A DNA stretch of 64,000 nucleotides from an uncultured Altererythrobacter sp. (GTDB lineage: Bacteria > Pseudomonadota > Alphaproteobacteria > Sphingomonadales > Sphingomonadaceae), in contig CANLLZ010000001.1 in NCBI GenBank assembly GCA_947492235.1, positions 1,798,001 through 1,862,000 of the forward strand. Direction: 5' to 3'. The translations under genes and the position numbers were made by a program. Shown piece by piece: positions 33,554-42,479 of the stretch. Each line of letters begins with the position of its first letter. The stretch's first letter is position 1. The notes under the pieces were generated by a model, which saw only the letters and a program-made list of their open reading frames with translations, searched no databases and was not told the DNA's origin.

Positions 33554-34639
33554 ATGGCAAAAGCAGCAATTCTCGAAGAAGTCGGCGGACTGACAATTGG
33601 CGAGGTCGAAATCGCCGATCCCGGCCCGCGTGAGGTGCTGATCGACACCAAGGCTTGCGGCCTGTGTCATTCCGACCTGCACTTTATCGACGGGGCGTAC
33701 CCCCACCCGCTTCCGGCCATTCCCGGCCACGAAGCGGCGGGCGTGGTCCGCGCCGTGGGCAGCGAAGTGCGCTCGGTGAAGCCGGGCGACCACGTGGTCT
33801 CCTGCCTCTCCGCCTTTTGCGGGAATTGCGAATTTTGCGTGACGGGCCGGTTGGCGCTCTGTCTCGGCGTGAACACCCGCCGGGGCAAGGGCGATCCCAT
33901 GCGCATCACGCGCAACGGGGGCGAGCCTGTCAACCAGATGCTCAACCTCTCCGCCTTCAGCGAGCAGATGCTGATCCACGAAAATGCCTGCGTTGCCATC
34001 GACAAGGACATGCCGCTCGACCGCGCCGCCGTCATCGGCTGCGCTGTCACCACCGGGGCGGGTACGATCTTCAACGCTGCCAATGTCACGCCGGGTGAAA
34101 CGGTTCTGGTCGTGGGCTGCGGCGGGGTGGGCCTCGCCGCCATCAACGCGGCAAAAATCGCCGGTGCGGGCAAGGTCATTGCCGCCGATCCATTGCCCGA
34201 AAAACGCGAACTGGCGAAGGTTCTGGGCGCGACACACACGGTCGATGCGATGGCCGAGGATGCCGCAAAACAGATCATCGATCTTTCGGGCGGCGGTGTC
34301 CATTACGGGATCGAAGCGGTCGGACGTCAGGCCAGTGCCGACCTCACCGTGGCCTCGCTCCGGCGCGGCGGAACGGCAATCATCCTCGGCATGATGCCAC
34401 TCGATTGCAAAGTGGGTCTGGGCGCGATGGATTTGCTGTCAGGCAAGAAATTGCAGGGCGCGATCATGGGCGAAACGCAGTTCCCGGTCGATCTGCCGCG
34501 GCTGGTAGATTTCTACATGCGCGGCCTACTCGATCTCGACACGATTATCGCCGAGCGTATTCCGCTGGAAGACATCAACAAGGGGTTCGACAAGATGCGC
34601 GAAGGACATAGCGCACGCAGCGTGGTGGTGTTCGACTGA
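33554..34639 (+). CDS. Zinc-dependent alcohol dehydrogenase
   Basis: A medium-chain dehydrogenase of 361 residues. Catalytic zinc: CGLCHSDLHF and GHEAAGVV; structural zinc loop: CGNCEFC with a fourth Cys in RLALC; cofactor-binding VVGCGGVGLAAI. It resembles class III (formaldehyde/S-hydroxymethylglutathione) relatives, but assignment to a substrate is not possible. ATG 33554 has GAGGAGAG upstream, lying just beyond the right hairpin of repeat copy C. The stop overlaps the next gene (TGATG). Confidence 0.9.
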   Translation: MAKAAILEEVGGLTIGEVEIADPGPREVLIDTKACGLCHSDLHFIDGAYPHPLPAIPGHEAAGVVRAVGSEVRSVKPGDHVVSCLSAFCGNCEFCVTGRLALCLGVNTRRGKGDPMRITRNGGEPVNQMLNLSAFSEQMLIHENACVAIDKDMPLDRAAVIGCAVTTGAGTIFNAANVTPGETVLVVGCGGVGLAAINAAKIAGAGKVIAADPLPEKRELAKVLGATHTVDAMAEDAAKQIIDLSGGGVHYGIEAVGRQASADLTVASLRRGGTAIILGMMPLDCKVGLGAMDLLSGKKLQGAIMGETQFPVDLPRLVDFYMRGLLDLDTIIAERIPLEDINKGFDKMREGHSARSVVVFD

Positions 34640-35724
34640 TGACGACAGAAGCGCCGAAAATCGATTACCAGAAAGAAATGGTCGGCACCGTCGAGGTCGA
34701 GGACCGCGACAAGCTGGACATGGATACGCTGACCGCATGGTTCGAAGCCAATGTGGAAGGCTATGAAGGCCCGATCAGCTACACCAAGTTCAAAGGCGGT
34801 CAGTCCAATCCGACCTACCGGCTCGATACGCCTTCGCGGTCCTACGTCCTGCGCCGTCAGCCCTTTGGCAAATTGCTGCCCTCCGCCCATGCGGTGGACC
34901 GCGAGTATAAGGCGATGACGGGGCTGTACCCCACCGGCTTCCCCGTCCCGCAGACATTCGGCCTGTGTGAGGACCCGGAAGTGCTCGGCTCCAAATTCTT
35001 CGTGATGAGCATGGCCGATGGGCGCAGCTTGTGGAACGGCGCGCTGCCCGACAACACGCCCGAAGAGCGCCGCGAAATCTACAACGCCATGATCGACACC
35101 ATGGCCGATCTGCATCTGCAAAAACCGGCAGAAATCGGCCTCGGCGATTTCGGCAAGAGCGAAGATTATTGCGCGCGCCAGATCAGCCGCTGGAGCAAGC
35201 AATACAAGCTGTCCGAAACCGAAACGATCCCGGAGATGGACCGGCTGATCGAATGGCTGCCCGAGACCATACCGCCGCAGCATGCCAGCGGGATCGTCCA
35301 TGGCGACTACCGGCTGGACAACATGATCTTCCATAAGACCGAGAACCGCGTCATCGCCGTGCTCGACTGGGAGCTGTCGACGCTGGGCGATCCGATTGCG
35401 GATTTCAGCTATCTGATGCTCAACTGGTTCAATCCCGCCGATGGCCGCGCTGGGCTGGCCGGCCTCGATATCGAGGCGCTGGGCATCCCGTCGGTCGAAG
35501 AAGCGGTCGGCCGCTATGTCGAGCGCACCGGGTACCCTGTGCCGCCGATGGAGTGGTATTTTGCCTACAATTTATTCCGGCTCGCCGGGATCATGCAGGG
35601 CATCAAGAAGCGCGTGATCGACGGCACGGCCAGCAGCGCCCATGCGAAAAGCATGAGCGAGCGCGTCGCCCCGCTGGTGCAGAATGCCTACGCCTTCGCG
35701 TTGAAAGCAGGCATGCCCGCCTGA
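34639..35724 (+). CDS. Phosphotransferase family protein (ACAD10/11 N-domain type)
   Basis: An aminoglycoside-phosphotransferase-fold kinase of 361 residues: FKGGQSNPTYRL glycine loop, YVLRRQP with the ATP-binding Lys/Arg position, IVHGDYRLDNMIF (catalytic loop, Asp and Asn) and AVLDWELSTLGDP (metal-binding Asp). In animals this domain is fused to acyl-CoA dehydrogenases ACAD10/11 and phosphorylates 4-hydroxyacyl-CoAs before isomerisation. Coupling to the dehydrogenase and ADH genes suggests the same 4-hydroxy acid route here; that is inference. Confidence 0.9.
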   Translation: MTTEAPKIDYQKEMVGTVEVEDRDKLDMDTLTAWFEANVEGYEGPISYTKFKGGQSNPTYRLDTPSRSYVLRRQPFGKLLPSAHAVDREYKAMTGLYPTGFPVPQTFGLCEDPEVLGSKFFVMSMADGRSLWNGALPDNTPEERREIYNAMIDTMADLHLQKPAEIGLGDFGKSEDYCARQISRWSKQYKLSETETIPEMDRLIEWLPETIPPQHASGIVHGDYRLDNMIFHKTENRVIAVLDWELSTLGDPIADFSYLMLNWFNPADGRAGLAGLDIEALGIPSVEEAVGRYVERTGYPVPPMEWYFAYNLFRLAGIMQGIKKRVIDGTASSAHAKSMSERVAPLVQNAYAFALKAGMPA

Positions 35725-35728
35725 GCGG

Positions 35729-38140
35729 TCAGAACTGACGGTTCCAACGTAGCACCAGCCCGGCATCCTGGGGCGCGTCGGCGTAATGGCCCGGCTGACT
35801 GCGCAGATAGAGGCTGCTGGAAAATGCGCCGCCAGCCAGCATGCCCTGCCAGCTCAGCTCACCCATCAATTCGCGCCCCTCTGGCGCAAGCGACAGGCGC
35901 TGCACGCCATAGATCGGGCTCTCGCTGGCATAATCGTACGCCGTGGGTAGCGTCAGATCGAGGCCCCCGCCCACCACTCTGAGCGGCTGCGCAATCCGCA
36001 GGCCCAGACTGTCACCGCGCATCAGGGCATGGCGCTTGCTCAGATCGAGCGAGAAGGCATTGGACGAAAAGCGCGACCCGGCGTCCAGCATGCCGCCCGA
36101 ATGGGGCCGGGTGAACCCGTGGCGATAGGCCGCCCCCATGCGCCAATCCGAACCCAGATCGAGGCCGAGCGCGGCATCGAGGAACAGGCTGTCCGCCCCC
36201 TGCACTCCCAATGCCTCGTGCCAATAGCCACCCAGCACCGTGCGGTCCTCAGACAACCAGTTGGCTCCCGCGGTCGCCTCGAACGGGCCGATATTGCCGT
36301 CCAGACCCACGCCCAAAGCCGTCGCCCCGAAACGCTCATACCGCCGCGAAACGACATCTGCACCGCGCCTGCTGGCCCCCAGCACCGCATCTCCGCTCGC
36401 GCCGTTCACTGTCACGCCCAGACCGCCGAACTCGTGCCGCATGGCGAAGGCGAACTTGCCCGCGCGGGCAAAGCCTGTGTCCCCCGCCGTATCCTGCGCA
36501 ATCATGAAGGCCGGACGATCCGCCTGCCCCTGCCCCTGCAAATGGGCGACGAGACCGTTCGCGTTCTCACTGAACGACAGGCCGATTTTCGTGTCGGGAG
36601 CAAGTGCAAAGGACATGCGGCCCGCCAGCACCCGCGCGCCCGCCGCCTGATCCTGTGACAGGCGCAGGGGCTGCAATGCATCGGATTGGCCCGCCGATCC
36701 CGGCGCGCCCACCGTGAAGGCCAGCGAGAGCCTTTCGCTGCCAGCCGCAACACGCCGGCCATTGCCGCCGACAATCCCGCGCAGCAGCGGCGCAGGAGCC
36801 GCCCCGCGCAAGCTGCTGCCCAGCTCCAACCCGTAGGCACGGTCATATTTGTCCTGCACGATGGTGGACAGCGTCGTCGCCTCCAGCGCATCGCCCATGG
36901 CCGCAGAGCCGATCGCGGCATCGTCCGACAACTCGAAGCTGCTGGTCGTGCCAGCCACACGCGTGGTTCCCTGAGGGGCAAATGCCGCAGCAATATCGAG
37001 CAGCCCGCGCCCAAAGGTGCGGTCGGTTCCATTGGCCCCCGCATCGGCCGCGCTGTCGAGCAGGATCTCGACAATCTCGGCGCCGGTCAGATTGGGAAAG
37101 GCCTGCGCCAGCAAAGCCACCGCGCCTGCCACTTGCGGGGCGGCAAAGCTGGTGCCGGAAAAGACCGTAACCAGGCTGAGGCCATCCCGGTTCGTCCGCC
37201 GCAATTCGCCATCTTCGTAAATGCAGCAGACCTGCTCGCCGCGTGCGGAGAGGAACGATGCAGCCGAATCCCCAGCGGCATTGCTGAAATCGGAGAATGC
37301 CCCGCTCGCATCGACTGAGCCGACGATGATCACATTGGCCCCGCCCGCCGCCAGCAGACCGGTGGCAAACCGGTCAGGATTGGCGGGATCGACATTGGGA
37401 TCGGTCGATCCCCCGTCATTGCCGGCCGAGACCACGATAACAATTCCAGCCGCCGCAGCCTCTGCCACCGCATCGTTCAGGCGCTGGCCGGGGAAACTGC
37501 CCCCGAGGCTTAGATTGATGACCGTCGCCCCGGAATTGGTCGCCCGGGTTACCGCGCGCGCCAGATCGACATCGGTGAACCGGCAGCCATCCAGAGTGGC
37601 ATCATTTCCCGACGCGCACGAACCTTCCCGATCTGACCGCAGAGCAAGAATATTGGCCTCGTAGGCAATGCCCACCACGCCTGTCTGGTCCAGAGCGCCC
37701 GCCGCAACCAGCGCGACATGCGTGCCATGGTCACTGACTTCCTGTGCGTCGCCGGTCCCTGCAATATAGGTAGAGCGCGAGTCGATCCGGCCTGCAAATT
37801 CGGGATTGTCCAGATCGATCCCGGTGTCGATCACGGCGATCAGCTCCCCGTCCCCCGTAGTCCCGTCCTGCCATGCCGCGATGGCATTATGCTGCTCCGG
37901 CCCGTCCGACCGGTTGACTTCGGCCGTGTCGAAAGTGGGCGGAGGCGACGGTGTGGGTGTGGGCGCGGGCGTAGGAGATGGCGCCGGGGAAGCCGGAGGC
38001 GGTGTGGGCGTGCTGACCGGCCCGCCTCCCCCGCCGCCACCGCAGGCCGCCAATGCACCAGCTGCGCAGCCAACCAGCAATGCGCGGGACACCATGCGCG
38101 TGCGCGGCGCCGGCTTCTCGCGCGTTGTTTCAATTTGCAT
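35729..38140 (-). CDS. Lipoprotein-type subtilisin (S8) autotransporter
   Basis: Start ATG 38140 with GAGGAAG upstream; 803 residues. A lipobox GALAAC (Cys33) is followed by poly-Gly and a Pro/Thr-rich linker (to about 70), then an S8 protease domain with catalytic D105 (VIDTGID), H141 (DHGTH), oxyanion N241 (SAGND) and S331 (GTSFAAP). From about residue 530 to the end the sequence has alternating strands and closes with a terminal Phe (LRWNRQF), typical of an outer membrane beta-barrel. Lipidation plus barrel recalls NalP/SphB1 proteases that release other surface proteins; a YadA-type adhesin is present in the window. Confidence 0.88.
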   Translation of the reverse strand: MQIETTREKPAPRTRMVSRALLVGCAAGALAACGGGGGGGPVSTPTPPPASPAPSPTPAPTPTPSPPPTFDTAEVNRSDGPEQHNAIAAWQDGTTGDGELIAVIDTGIDLDNPEFAGRIDSRSTYIAGTGDAQEVSDHGTHVALVAAGALDQTGVVGIAYEANILALRSDREGSCASGNDATLDGCRFTDVDLARAVTRATNSGATVINLSLGGSFPGQRLNDAVAEAAAAGIVIVVSAGNDGGSTDPNVDPANPDRFATGLLAAGGANVIIVGSVDASGAFSDFSNAAGDSAASFLSARGEQVCCIYEDGELRRTNRDGLSLVTVFSGTSFAAPQVAGAVALLAQAFPNLTGAEIVEILLDSAADAGANGTDRTFGRGLLDIAAAFAPQGTTRVAGTTSSFELSDDAAIGSAAMGDALEATTLSTIVQDKYDRAYGLELGSSLRGAAPAPLLRGIVGGNGRRVAAGSERLSLAFTVGAPGSAGQSDALQPLRLSQDQAAGARVLAGRMSFALAPDTKIGLSFSENANGLVAHLQGQGQADRPAFMIAQDTAGDTGFARAGKFAFAMRHEFGGLGVTVNGASGDAVLGASRRGADVVSRRYERFGATALGVGLDGNIGPFEATAGANWLSEDRTVLGGYWHEALGVQGADSLFLDAALGLDLGSDWRMGAAYRHGFTRPHSGGMLDAGSRFSSNAFSLDLSKRHALMRGDSLGLRIAQPLRVVGGGLDLTLPTAYDYASESPIYGVQRLSLAPEGRELMGELSWQGMLAGGAFSSSLYLRSQPGHYADAPQDAGLVLRWNRQF

Positions 38141-38295
38141 GGCTGCTTCCTCGCTGATTGCCCCAATTGGGTGTGAGGCTAAACTTAGCCACATGAAGGC
38201 AGTCTTACCAACACCTCAACTGCTTGCTGTATCGCGTGGCTGTTTGTAGCAGCGATGCAAACGCGCCGCGCGCCGCAGATACAGGAACCCGCACT

Positions 38296-39117
38296 ATGAC
38301 CGACACCCTCGCCCAAACCATCGAAGCCGCATGGGACAACCGCGATGCGGTGACCCCCGAAAGCACCGACATAGCGCAGGCGGTGGAGGAAGCGATCGCC
38401 CTCATCGATTCCGGTGAGCGGCGGGTGGCCGAGCCCGATGGACAGGGCGGCTGGCAGGTCAATCAATGGCTGAAAAAGGCCGTTCTGCTGTCCTTCCGCC
38501 TGCGCGACAATGCGGTGATCGAGGGGGCGGTTGGCGCGCCTGCCTTCGACAAGGTGCCCAGTAAGTTCGAAGGCTGGGACGATGCCCGCTTCCGTGATGC
38601 CGGTTTCCGGGTGGTGCCGGGGGCAATCGTGCGGCGGGGCAGCCATATCGGCAAGGGCGTGGTGCTGATGCCCAGCTTCACCAATATCGGGGCCTATGTC
38701 GGCGACGGCACGATGATCGACACATGGGCGAGCGTCGGCAGCTGCGCGCAAGTCGGCTCGAATTGCCACATCTCTGCAGGCGCGGGCATTGGCGGTGTGC
38801 TGGAGCCCTTGCAGGCCAATCCCACCATCATCGGCGACAATTGCTTTATCGGTGCGCGTTCGGAAATTGTCGAAGGCGTGATCGTCGGCGAAGGATCGGT
38901 GGTCGCCATGGGCGTATTCATCACCCAGTCGACCAAGATCGTGCACCGCGACACCGGCGAGGTTATTCGCGGCCACATCCCGCCCTATTCCGTCGTCGTC
39001 CCCGGCACATTGCCAGCCAAGGATGGCGGCCCGTCGCTCGCCTGCGCGATCATTGTGAAAACCGTGGATGCGCAAACCCGCGAGAAAACCGCCATCAACG
39101 ATTTGCTGCGCGATTGA
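38296..39117 (+). CDS. dapD: Tetrahydrodipicolinate N-succinyltransferase
   Basis: DapD makes N-succinyl-2-amino-6-ketopimelate from tetrahydrodipicolinate in lysine/DAP synthesis. ATG 38296 has AGGAA upstream; 273 residues. The N-terminal helical domain is followed by left-handed beta-helix hexapeptide repeats ([40 protein letters not shown]). The CoA-binding region contains [17 protein letters not shown]. Monocistronic as far as seen. Confidence 0.96.
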   Translation: MTDTLAQTIEAAWDNRDAVTPESTDIAQAVEEAIALIDSGERRVAEPDGQGGWQVNQWLKKAVLLSFRLRDNAVIEGAVGAPAFDKVPSKFEGWDDARFRDAGFRVVPGAIVRRGSHIGKGVVLMPSFTNIGAYVGDGTMIDTWASVGSCAQVGSNCHISAGAGIGGVLEPLQANPTIIGDNCFIGARSEIVEGVIVGEGSVVAMGVFITQSTKIVHRDTGEVIRGHIPPYSVVVPGTLPAKDGGPSLACAIIVKTVDAQTREKTAINDLLRD

Positions 39118-39133
39118 TTTGCGGGGCGATTAG

Positions 39134-39158
39134 GGAACGCTTAGACAGGCCACTGGTT
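39134..39158 (+). promoter_or_regulatory. Possible EcfG-type general stress promoter
   Basis: GGAAC (39134-39138) and GGTT (39155-39158) are separated by 16 bases, close to the alphaproteobacterial general stress sigma factor pattern GGAAC-N16/17-CGTT. It lies about 40 bases before the start of the small membrane protein gene and upstream of three stress-type DUF genes. Only a pattern match. Confidence 0.35.
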
Positions 39159-39195
39159 GGCGTTGTGATACGAATACACCTCGGAGGGCAAACAA

Positions 39196-39501
39196 ATGGC
39201 AGACAATAGAGACGAGATTCACATCGAAGACGATGACGCGATGGCGGGCGTAAAAACCGGCGCGATGCGCTGGGTGCTGGGTATCAGCCTGCTGCTGGCC
39301 ATCATCGCCATGTCCGCCGTGTGGATCATCCCGGCCCTGTTCCAGGGGGATGTCGAGGAAGAAGCAACGATGACCGGCTCGATCAATTCGGCTGCCGAAA
39401 CCGGCGATAGCACGGACAGCATCGTGATCGAAGATGCCGATGAAATCGAAGGCGCCTCCGATGCAGGGCCAGGCCTGATCGAGAACGAAGCCGCCAGCTA
39501 A
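39196..39501 (+). CDS. Hypothetical single-pass membrane protein
   Basis: ATG with GGAGGG upstream. The 101-residue product has an acidic N-terminus, one helix (WVLGISLLLAIIAMSAVWII, residues about 26-45), and a long acidic, Ser/Thr-rich tail (SIVIEDADEIEGASDAG). No domain recognised. The same-strand neighbours downstream are small stress-type proteins. Confidence 0.6.
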   Translation: MADNRDEIHIEDDDAMAGVKTGAMRWVLGISLLLAIIAMSAVWIIPALFQGDVEEEATMTGSINSAAETGDSTDSIVIEDADEIEGASDAGPGLIENEAAS

Positions 39502-39571
39502 GCGAAAGCGCAGCCGGGAACCGGAAGCGGGGGCGAAGGATTACTCATGATATAATCTGAAAGGAGATATC

Positions 39572-39802
39572 ATGAGCAATTCCAACAGCTTCCAGACCAA
39601 CCAATACGTCAAATGGAATTGGGGTAACGGCGAAGGCAAGGGCCAGATCAAAGAGCGTTTCGAACGCGAGGTGACCCGCACTTTGCAGGGAACCGAAGTC
39701 ACCAAGGACGGCGACGAAGACAACCCGGCCTATCTGATCAAGCAAGAAGACGGCGACGAAGTGCTCAAGCGCGGTTCCGAGCTGTCGGCTCAGGACAGCT
39801 GA
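39572..39802 (+). CDS. DUF2945 / HVA1-family small protein
   Basis: A very strong ribosome binding site AAAGGAGATATC precedes the ATG. The 76-residue product has the family block VKWNWGNGEGKGQIKERFER and ends with DGDEVLKRGSELS, a small SH3/Tudor-like beta domain known as hypervirulence-associated HVA1. Function unproven; the family is common in stress-associated gene sets. First gene of a tight three-gene run. Confidence 0.85.
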   Translation: MSNSNSFQTNQYVKWNWGNGEGKGQIKERFEREVTRTLQGTEVTKDGDEDNPAYLIKQEDGDEVLKRGSELSAQDS

Positions 39803-39805
39803 GCC

Positions 39806-39997
39806 ATGGACGCGAAAAGCAAAGCGCAGCAACAGGCTGCAGGTGCCGCTCTGGCCGCAAAACGCGGGGAGCAGGACAAAAGCGACCTGCAGGGTGCCTC
39901 GCGGCAGATGTTCGACAGCATGAACGAGACCGAATTGGAGGACATGGCCTCCACCAACCGCTCCGACCTGCCCGAAACGGCAGAGGGAAGCGACTGA
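39806..39997 (+). CDS. DUF3008 family small protein
   Basis: A 63-residue, polar, helical protein (KAQQQAAGAALAAKRGE ... MFDSMNETELEDMASTNRSD), matching the DUF3008 pattern. It starts four bases after the DUF2945 stop and overlaps the DUF3140 start (TGATGG). Role unknown; very likely co-translated with both neighbours. Confidence 0.8.
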   Translation: MDAKSKAQQQAAGAALAAKRGEQDKSDLQGASRQMFDSMNETELEDMASTNRSDLPETAEGSD

Positions 39998-40332
39998 TGG
40001 CCGACCGGACCCGCGACGAAACCTATGACGAGTTTTATGACTGCGTGAATATGCAGCCCAAAGAACTCGAAGAATGGCTGGGCACCGAGAAAAGCAAATC
40101 GGTTGGCGACAGCGATTCAGGCGAAAGTACGGGCCACAAATCGGGCCGCCGTATCGTATCGATCAAGCGGACGAACAAGGACGATCTAAACGACGACCAG
40201 TGGGACCATATGGATAAGGTCATCGGATATGTTCACCGCCATACCGCACAGCGCCCTGACGGCGACATTGCCTCCAGCGATTGGCGCTATAGCCTGATGA
40301 ACTGGGGGCATGATCCCTGCAAAGAGGACTGA
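39997..40332 (+). CDS. DUF3140 family protein
   Basis: A 111-residue polar protein whose family features are YDEFYDCVNMQPKELEEWLG at the start, KSGRRIVSIKRTNKDDL in the middle and DWRYSLMNWGHDP near the end. The Lys/Arg-rich middle and the helical ends may bind nucleic acid, but that is inference. Third gene of the run after DUF2945 and DUF3008. Confidence 0.83.
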   Translation: MADRTRDETYDEFYDCVNMQPKELEEWLGTEKSKSVGDSDSGESTGHKSGRRIVSIKRTNKDDLNDDQWDHMDKVIGYVHRHTAQRPDGDIASSDWRYSLMNWGHDPCKED

Positions 40333-40368
40333 TACGTCCCGGAGTGCGCGCGGAGCGGCAGAAGGCGC

Positions 40369-41622
40369 TTAACGCGGCTCCCCGGCCGGATATTCAATCG
40401 GAGCCGTGCCCTGCATCGATGCTGCGGTGGCTTCGGCTGCGCGCATGACCCGCATCATGTTGCGCATGGACAGCTTCTCCAGATCCTCCTGCGAGTATCC
40501 GCGCCGCACCAGTTCCTCAAACAGCGCCGGATAGGTCGACACATCTTCCAGCCCCGGCGGCGCGAAGGGAATACCGTCGTAATCGCCGCCGATGCCGATC
40601 GAATCGATCCCGGCGACCGAGCGCACATGGTCGATATGATCAGCGGTTTGCGCGATGGAGGATTGCGGCAGCGGATTGGCCGCGTCCCATTCATCCATCC
40701 GCGCCTTCACTTCGTCCGGCTGACCCTGCCACAGGGCGTCCAGACGCGCACGCTCGCCTGCCCGATTGGCATTCCACACGCGCGCCTCCTCGCTAAGGAA
40801 GCCCGGCACGAACGTGACCATGATGATCCCGCCGTTTTCCGGCAGGCGGCGCAGCACCCCGTCCGGCACATTGCGCGCATGACCGTTCAGAGCGCGCGCC
40901 GACGAGTGACTGAAGATAATTGGCGCGGTGACCACATCCAGCGCATCATGCATCGTCTTCTCGCTTACATGGCTGAGATCTACCAGCATCCCGATACGGT
41001 TCATTTCCCGCATCACGTCCTTGCCAAACTCGGTCAGGCCGTTGTTCTTGGGCTCGTCGGTCGAGCTGTCGGCCCAGCTCAATGATTTCGAGTGCGTGAT
41101 GGTCATGTAGCGCGCGCCCATCGCATACATCTGCCGCAGCACCGCAAGGCTGGAGCCGATCGAATGGCCGCCCTCCATCCCCATCATCGAGGCGACCTTC
41201 CCCTCTGCAAGCGCGCGCTCCACATCATCTGCGGTGAGTGCCAGAGCGAGATATTCCGGATACCGCGCAATCAGCCGCTTGGTGACATCGATCTGTTCGA
41301 CCGTGGCCTGCACCGCTTTGGATTCCTCCAGCGAAGCGCTGACATAGACGGACCAGAATTGCGCCCCGACCTTACCGACCTGCAGGCGGATGATATCCGT
41401 GTGCATCGCGCCCCGTGTCTCGGTGCCGGTGTCCATTGTGTTCATGAAATCGAAGTCGTTGATCTGATTTCCGAACCGACCCCGCAGCTGGATCGGCACG
41501 TCATTGTGGCCATCCCACACCGGCGCTGCTTCCAGAGCAGCCTCAGCCACTTCCTCGGGCGATTGCGCCATTGCAGGAGCGGCTATCATCGCGGTGGCAA
41601 GCAGGGCCGGGATCAGGCGCAT
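40369..41622 (-). CDS. Membrane dipeptidase (peptidase M19)
   Basis: Start ATG 41622 with AAGGAAAT upstream; 417 residues with a signal peptide (MRLIPALLATAMIAAPAMAQ). Di-zinc ligands of the renal dipeptidase family are visible: WDGHNDVP (HxD), MGMEGGHSIG (Glu), ITHSKS, DLSHVSEKTMHDAL (His) and GGDYDGIPFAPPGLEDVSTY (Asp). It hydrolyses dipeptides or related amides, in the periplasm here. Confidence 0.93.
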   Translation of the reverse strand: MRLIPALLATAMIAAPAMAQSPEEVAEAALEAAPVWDGHNDVPIQLRGRFGNQINDFDFMNTMDTGTETRGAMHTDIIRLQVGKVGAQFWSVYVSASLEESKAVQATVEQIDVTKRLIARYPEYLALALTADDVERALAEGKVASMMGMEGGHSIGSSLAVLRQMYAMGARYMTITHSKSLSWADSSTDEPKNNGLTEFGKDVMREMNRIGMLVDLSHVSEKTMHDALDVVTAPIIFSHSSARALNGHARNVPDGVLRRLPENGGIIMVTFVPGFLSEEARVWNANRAGERARLDALWQGQPDEVKARMDEWDAANPLPQSSIAQTADHIDHVRSVAGIDSIGIGGDYDGIPFAPPGLEDVSTYPALFEELVRRGYSQEDLEKLSMRNMMRVMRAAEATAASMQGTAPIEYPAGEPR

Positions 41623-41719
41623 CGGATTTCCTTCGGAACGTGTTGGTCTCTCCTGCGCTGACCTAGCGCAAGGGTCGCCGAATGCAAAAGGCGAACCGTT
41701 TGGACAGAGGAACAGCGAA

Positions 41720-42010
41720 ATGACTGTCGAAGCCCGTTGGAATGGCGAAACCATAGCGCGAAGCGAGACAACCGTGATTGTGGAGGGGAACCACTATTTT
41801 CCGCCAGCCAGCGTCAATCGCGGCAATCTGGTCCACTCGTCCAAAACCACCCATTGCCCTTGGAAAGGCGATGCGAGCTATTTCTCCATCAATGCAGGCG
41901 GTGAAATGAACACCGATGCTGCTTGGTGCTACACCGATCCCAAACCCAAGGCCGAGCACATCCGCGACCATATCGCGTTTTACGGCAGCGTGGAAATCAT
42001 CGAGAGCTGA
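41720..42010 (+). CDS. DUF427 domain protein
   Basis: ATG with AGAGGAAC upstream; 96 residues. The family pattern is present: VEARWNGETIARSETTVIVE, HYFPPASVN, TTHCPWKGDASYFSI and AWCYTDPKP. The DUF427 fold is a small beta barrel with no established function. It is divergent from the M19 dipeptidase and precedes a DoxX-like gene on the same strand. Confidence 0.9.
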   Translation: MTVEARWNGETIARSETTVIVEGNHYFPPASVNRGNLVHSSKTTHCPWKGDASYFSINAGGEMNTDAAWCYTDPKPKAEHIRDHIAFYGSVEIIES

Positions 42011-42061
42011 CCCGCCGGATTACCGCTATCGCGCCGCATCTGCCCGTGCGACAAGGCGTGC

Positions 42062-42475
42062 ATGATCCGATCAATACTGCGCTGGGTTCTCGCATGGTTC
42101 TACGCCATTGCGGGCTATTTTCATCTGGCCAGTCCGGAGGGTTTTCTGGCGATCATGCCGCCGTGGGTGCCCGCCCCCGAAGCTGTGGTTTTCTGGACCG
42201 GAATAGCGGAAATCGCCGGTGCGATCGGCTTGCTGCAACCTTGGTCGAAGCCTGTGCGACAGGCTGCTGGAGCCGGGCTGGCGCTATACGCATTGTGCGT
42301 CTGGCCAGCCAATATGCATCATTTTGCGATGGATCTGGCGAGGGCCAGTTCGGGTGAGCCAGGCGGACTGGGTCTCGCCTATCACGTGCCGCGGATGATG
42401 GCCCAACCGGTCATCATCTGGCTCGCCCTATGGGTGGGCGAGGTGACCAGATGGCCCCTCGCCCGCCACAAATAG
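42062..42475 (+). CDS. DoxX-like integral membrane protein
   Basis: A 137-residue protein with four hydrophobic helices, typical of the DoxX/DoxD-like family: WVLAWFYAIAGYFHL, AVVFWTGIAEIAGAIGLL, AAGAGLALYALCVWPANMHH and IIWLALWVGEV. Members are linked to thiosulfate or redox processes in a few cases only. Possibly co-transcribed with the DUF427 gene about 50 bases upstream. Confidence 0.85.
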   Translation: MIRSILRWVLAWFYAIAGYFHLASPEGFLAIMPPWVPAPEAVVFWTGIAEIAGAIGLLQPWSKPVRQAAGAGLALYALCVWPANMHHFAMDLARASSGEPGGLGLAYHVPRMMAQPVIIWLALWVGEVTRWPLARHK

Positions 42476-42479
42476 GATG

